Shown here: positions 63,973-64,000 of the stretch, in pieces
How the letters are laid out: the number at the start of each line of letters is the position of its first letter
Numbering within the stretch: the first letter of the stretch is position 1
DNA from: Clostridium estertheticum
GTDB lineage: Bacteria > Bacillota > Clostridia > Clostridiales > Clostridiaceae
Reading direction: 5' to 3'
Length of the DNA: 64,000 nt
Assembly (NCBI RefSeq): GCF_011065935.2
Contig: NZ_JAAMNH020000002.1
Coordinates: 70,970 to 134,969, forward strand
Made by a program: the position numbers and the translations under genes
The notes under the pieces: model-generated
What the model was told of the DNA's origin: nothing
Databases searched by the model: none
What the model saw: only the letters and a program-made list of their open reading frames with translations

Positions 63973-64000
63973 TGCGTTTTTTATATATTCTTCAACTTCC

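Overview
The window is AT-rich, densely packed DNA from a low-GC Firmicute, most likely a Clostridium. The evidence is strong AGGAGG-type ribosome binding sites with ATG/GTG/TTG starts, an agmatine deiminase operon, a YesM/YesN-type two-component system, DUF1002 and DUF2871 proteins, and an abundance of clostridial-type small proteins. No rRNA, tRNA or CRISPR array was seen. The assignment is inferred from gene content, not from a marker gene.

Layout. 0-9 kb: agmatine catabolism. A LuxR-type regulator, a broken carbamoyltransferase fragment and N-carbamoylputrescine amidase (cut by the window edge) lie on the minus strand. After a decayed DUF4338/DDE transposase come the antiporter, carbamoyltransferase, agmatine deiminase and carbamate kinase, a complete agmatine -> putrescine + ATP pathway. 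8.6-15 kb: pieces of Tn3-family transposons with solo terminal inverted repeats, surrounding a chemotaxis receptor, an unusual protein made of three fused RidA domains and a GyrI-like protein. 15-27 kb: a secreted DUF1002 protein, then a probable carbohydrate-uptake unit (two ABC permeases, sensor kinase, AraC-type response regulator, lipoprotein binding protein) ending in an ADP-ribosylglycohydrolase-family enzyme with carbohydrate-binding-like C-terminal domains. 27-36 kb: a ClC-family channel, gene debris, a divergent MntH/MntR metal-uptake pair, a DUF2871 membrane protein, an ABC-F ATPase behind an attenuator-like leader, and a sigma-54 activator. 36.5-39 kb: an IS607-type element (serine recombinase plus TnpB, with a probable omega-RNA region).

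39.5-64 kb is an accessory region of small, mostly plus-strand, individually translated genes: a Nif3 remnant, DUF6440, flavodoxin-like, HTH proteins, a methyltransferase remnant, WYL regulator, DJ-1/PfpI, four GNAT acetyltransferases, an APH-like kinase, DUF692, DUF3784, a left-handed beta-helix protein, and an HTH/membrane pair. Copies of one imperfectly palindromic intergenic repeat separate several of these genes, and some begin right at the stop codon of the preceding gene. This resembles a gene-cassette array. A group II intron has inserted exactly inside one repeat copy. A composite transposon (two IS4-type copies, with an 11-bp target duplication at the outer ends) carrying a VanRS-like two-component system, a lipase-like hydrolase and a membrane protein has landed in the middle of the array.

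The items I consider most worth following up are the cassette-like array with its repeat and intron, the single-chain triple RidA, the composite transposon, the TnpB lacking a visible zinc ribbon, and the ABC-F leader.
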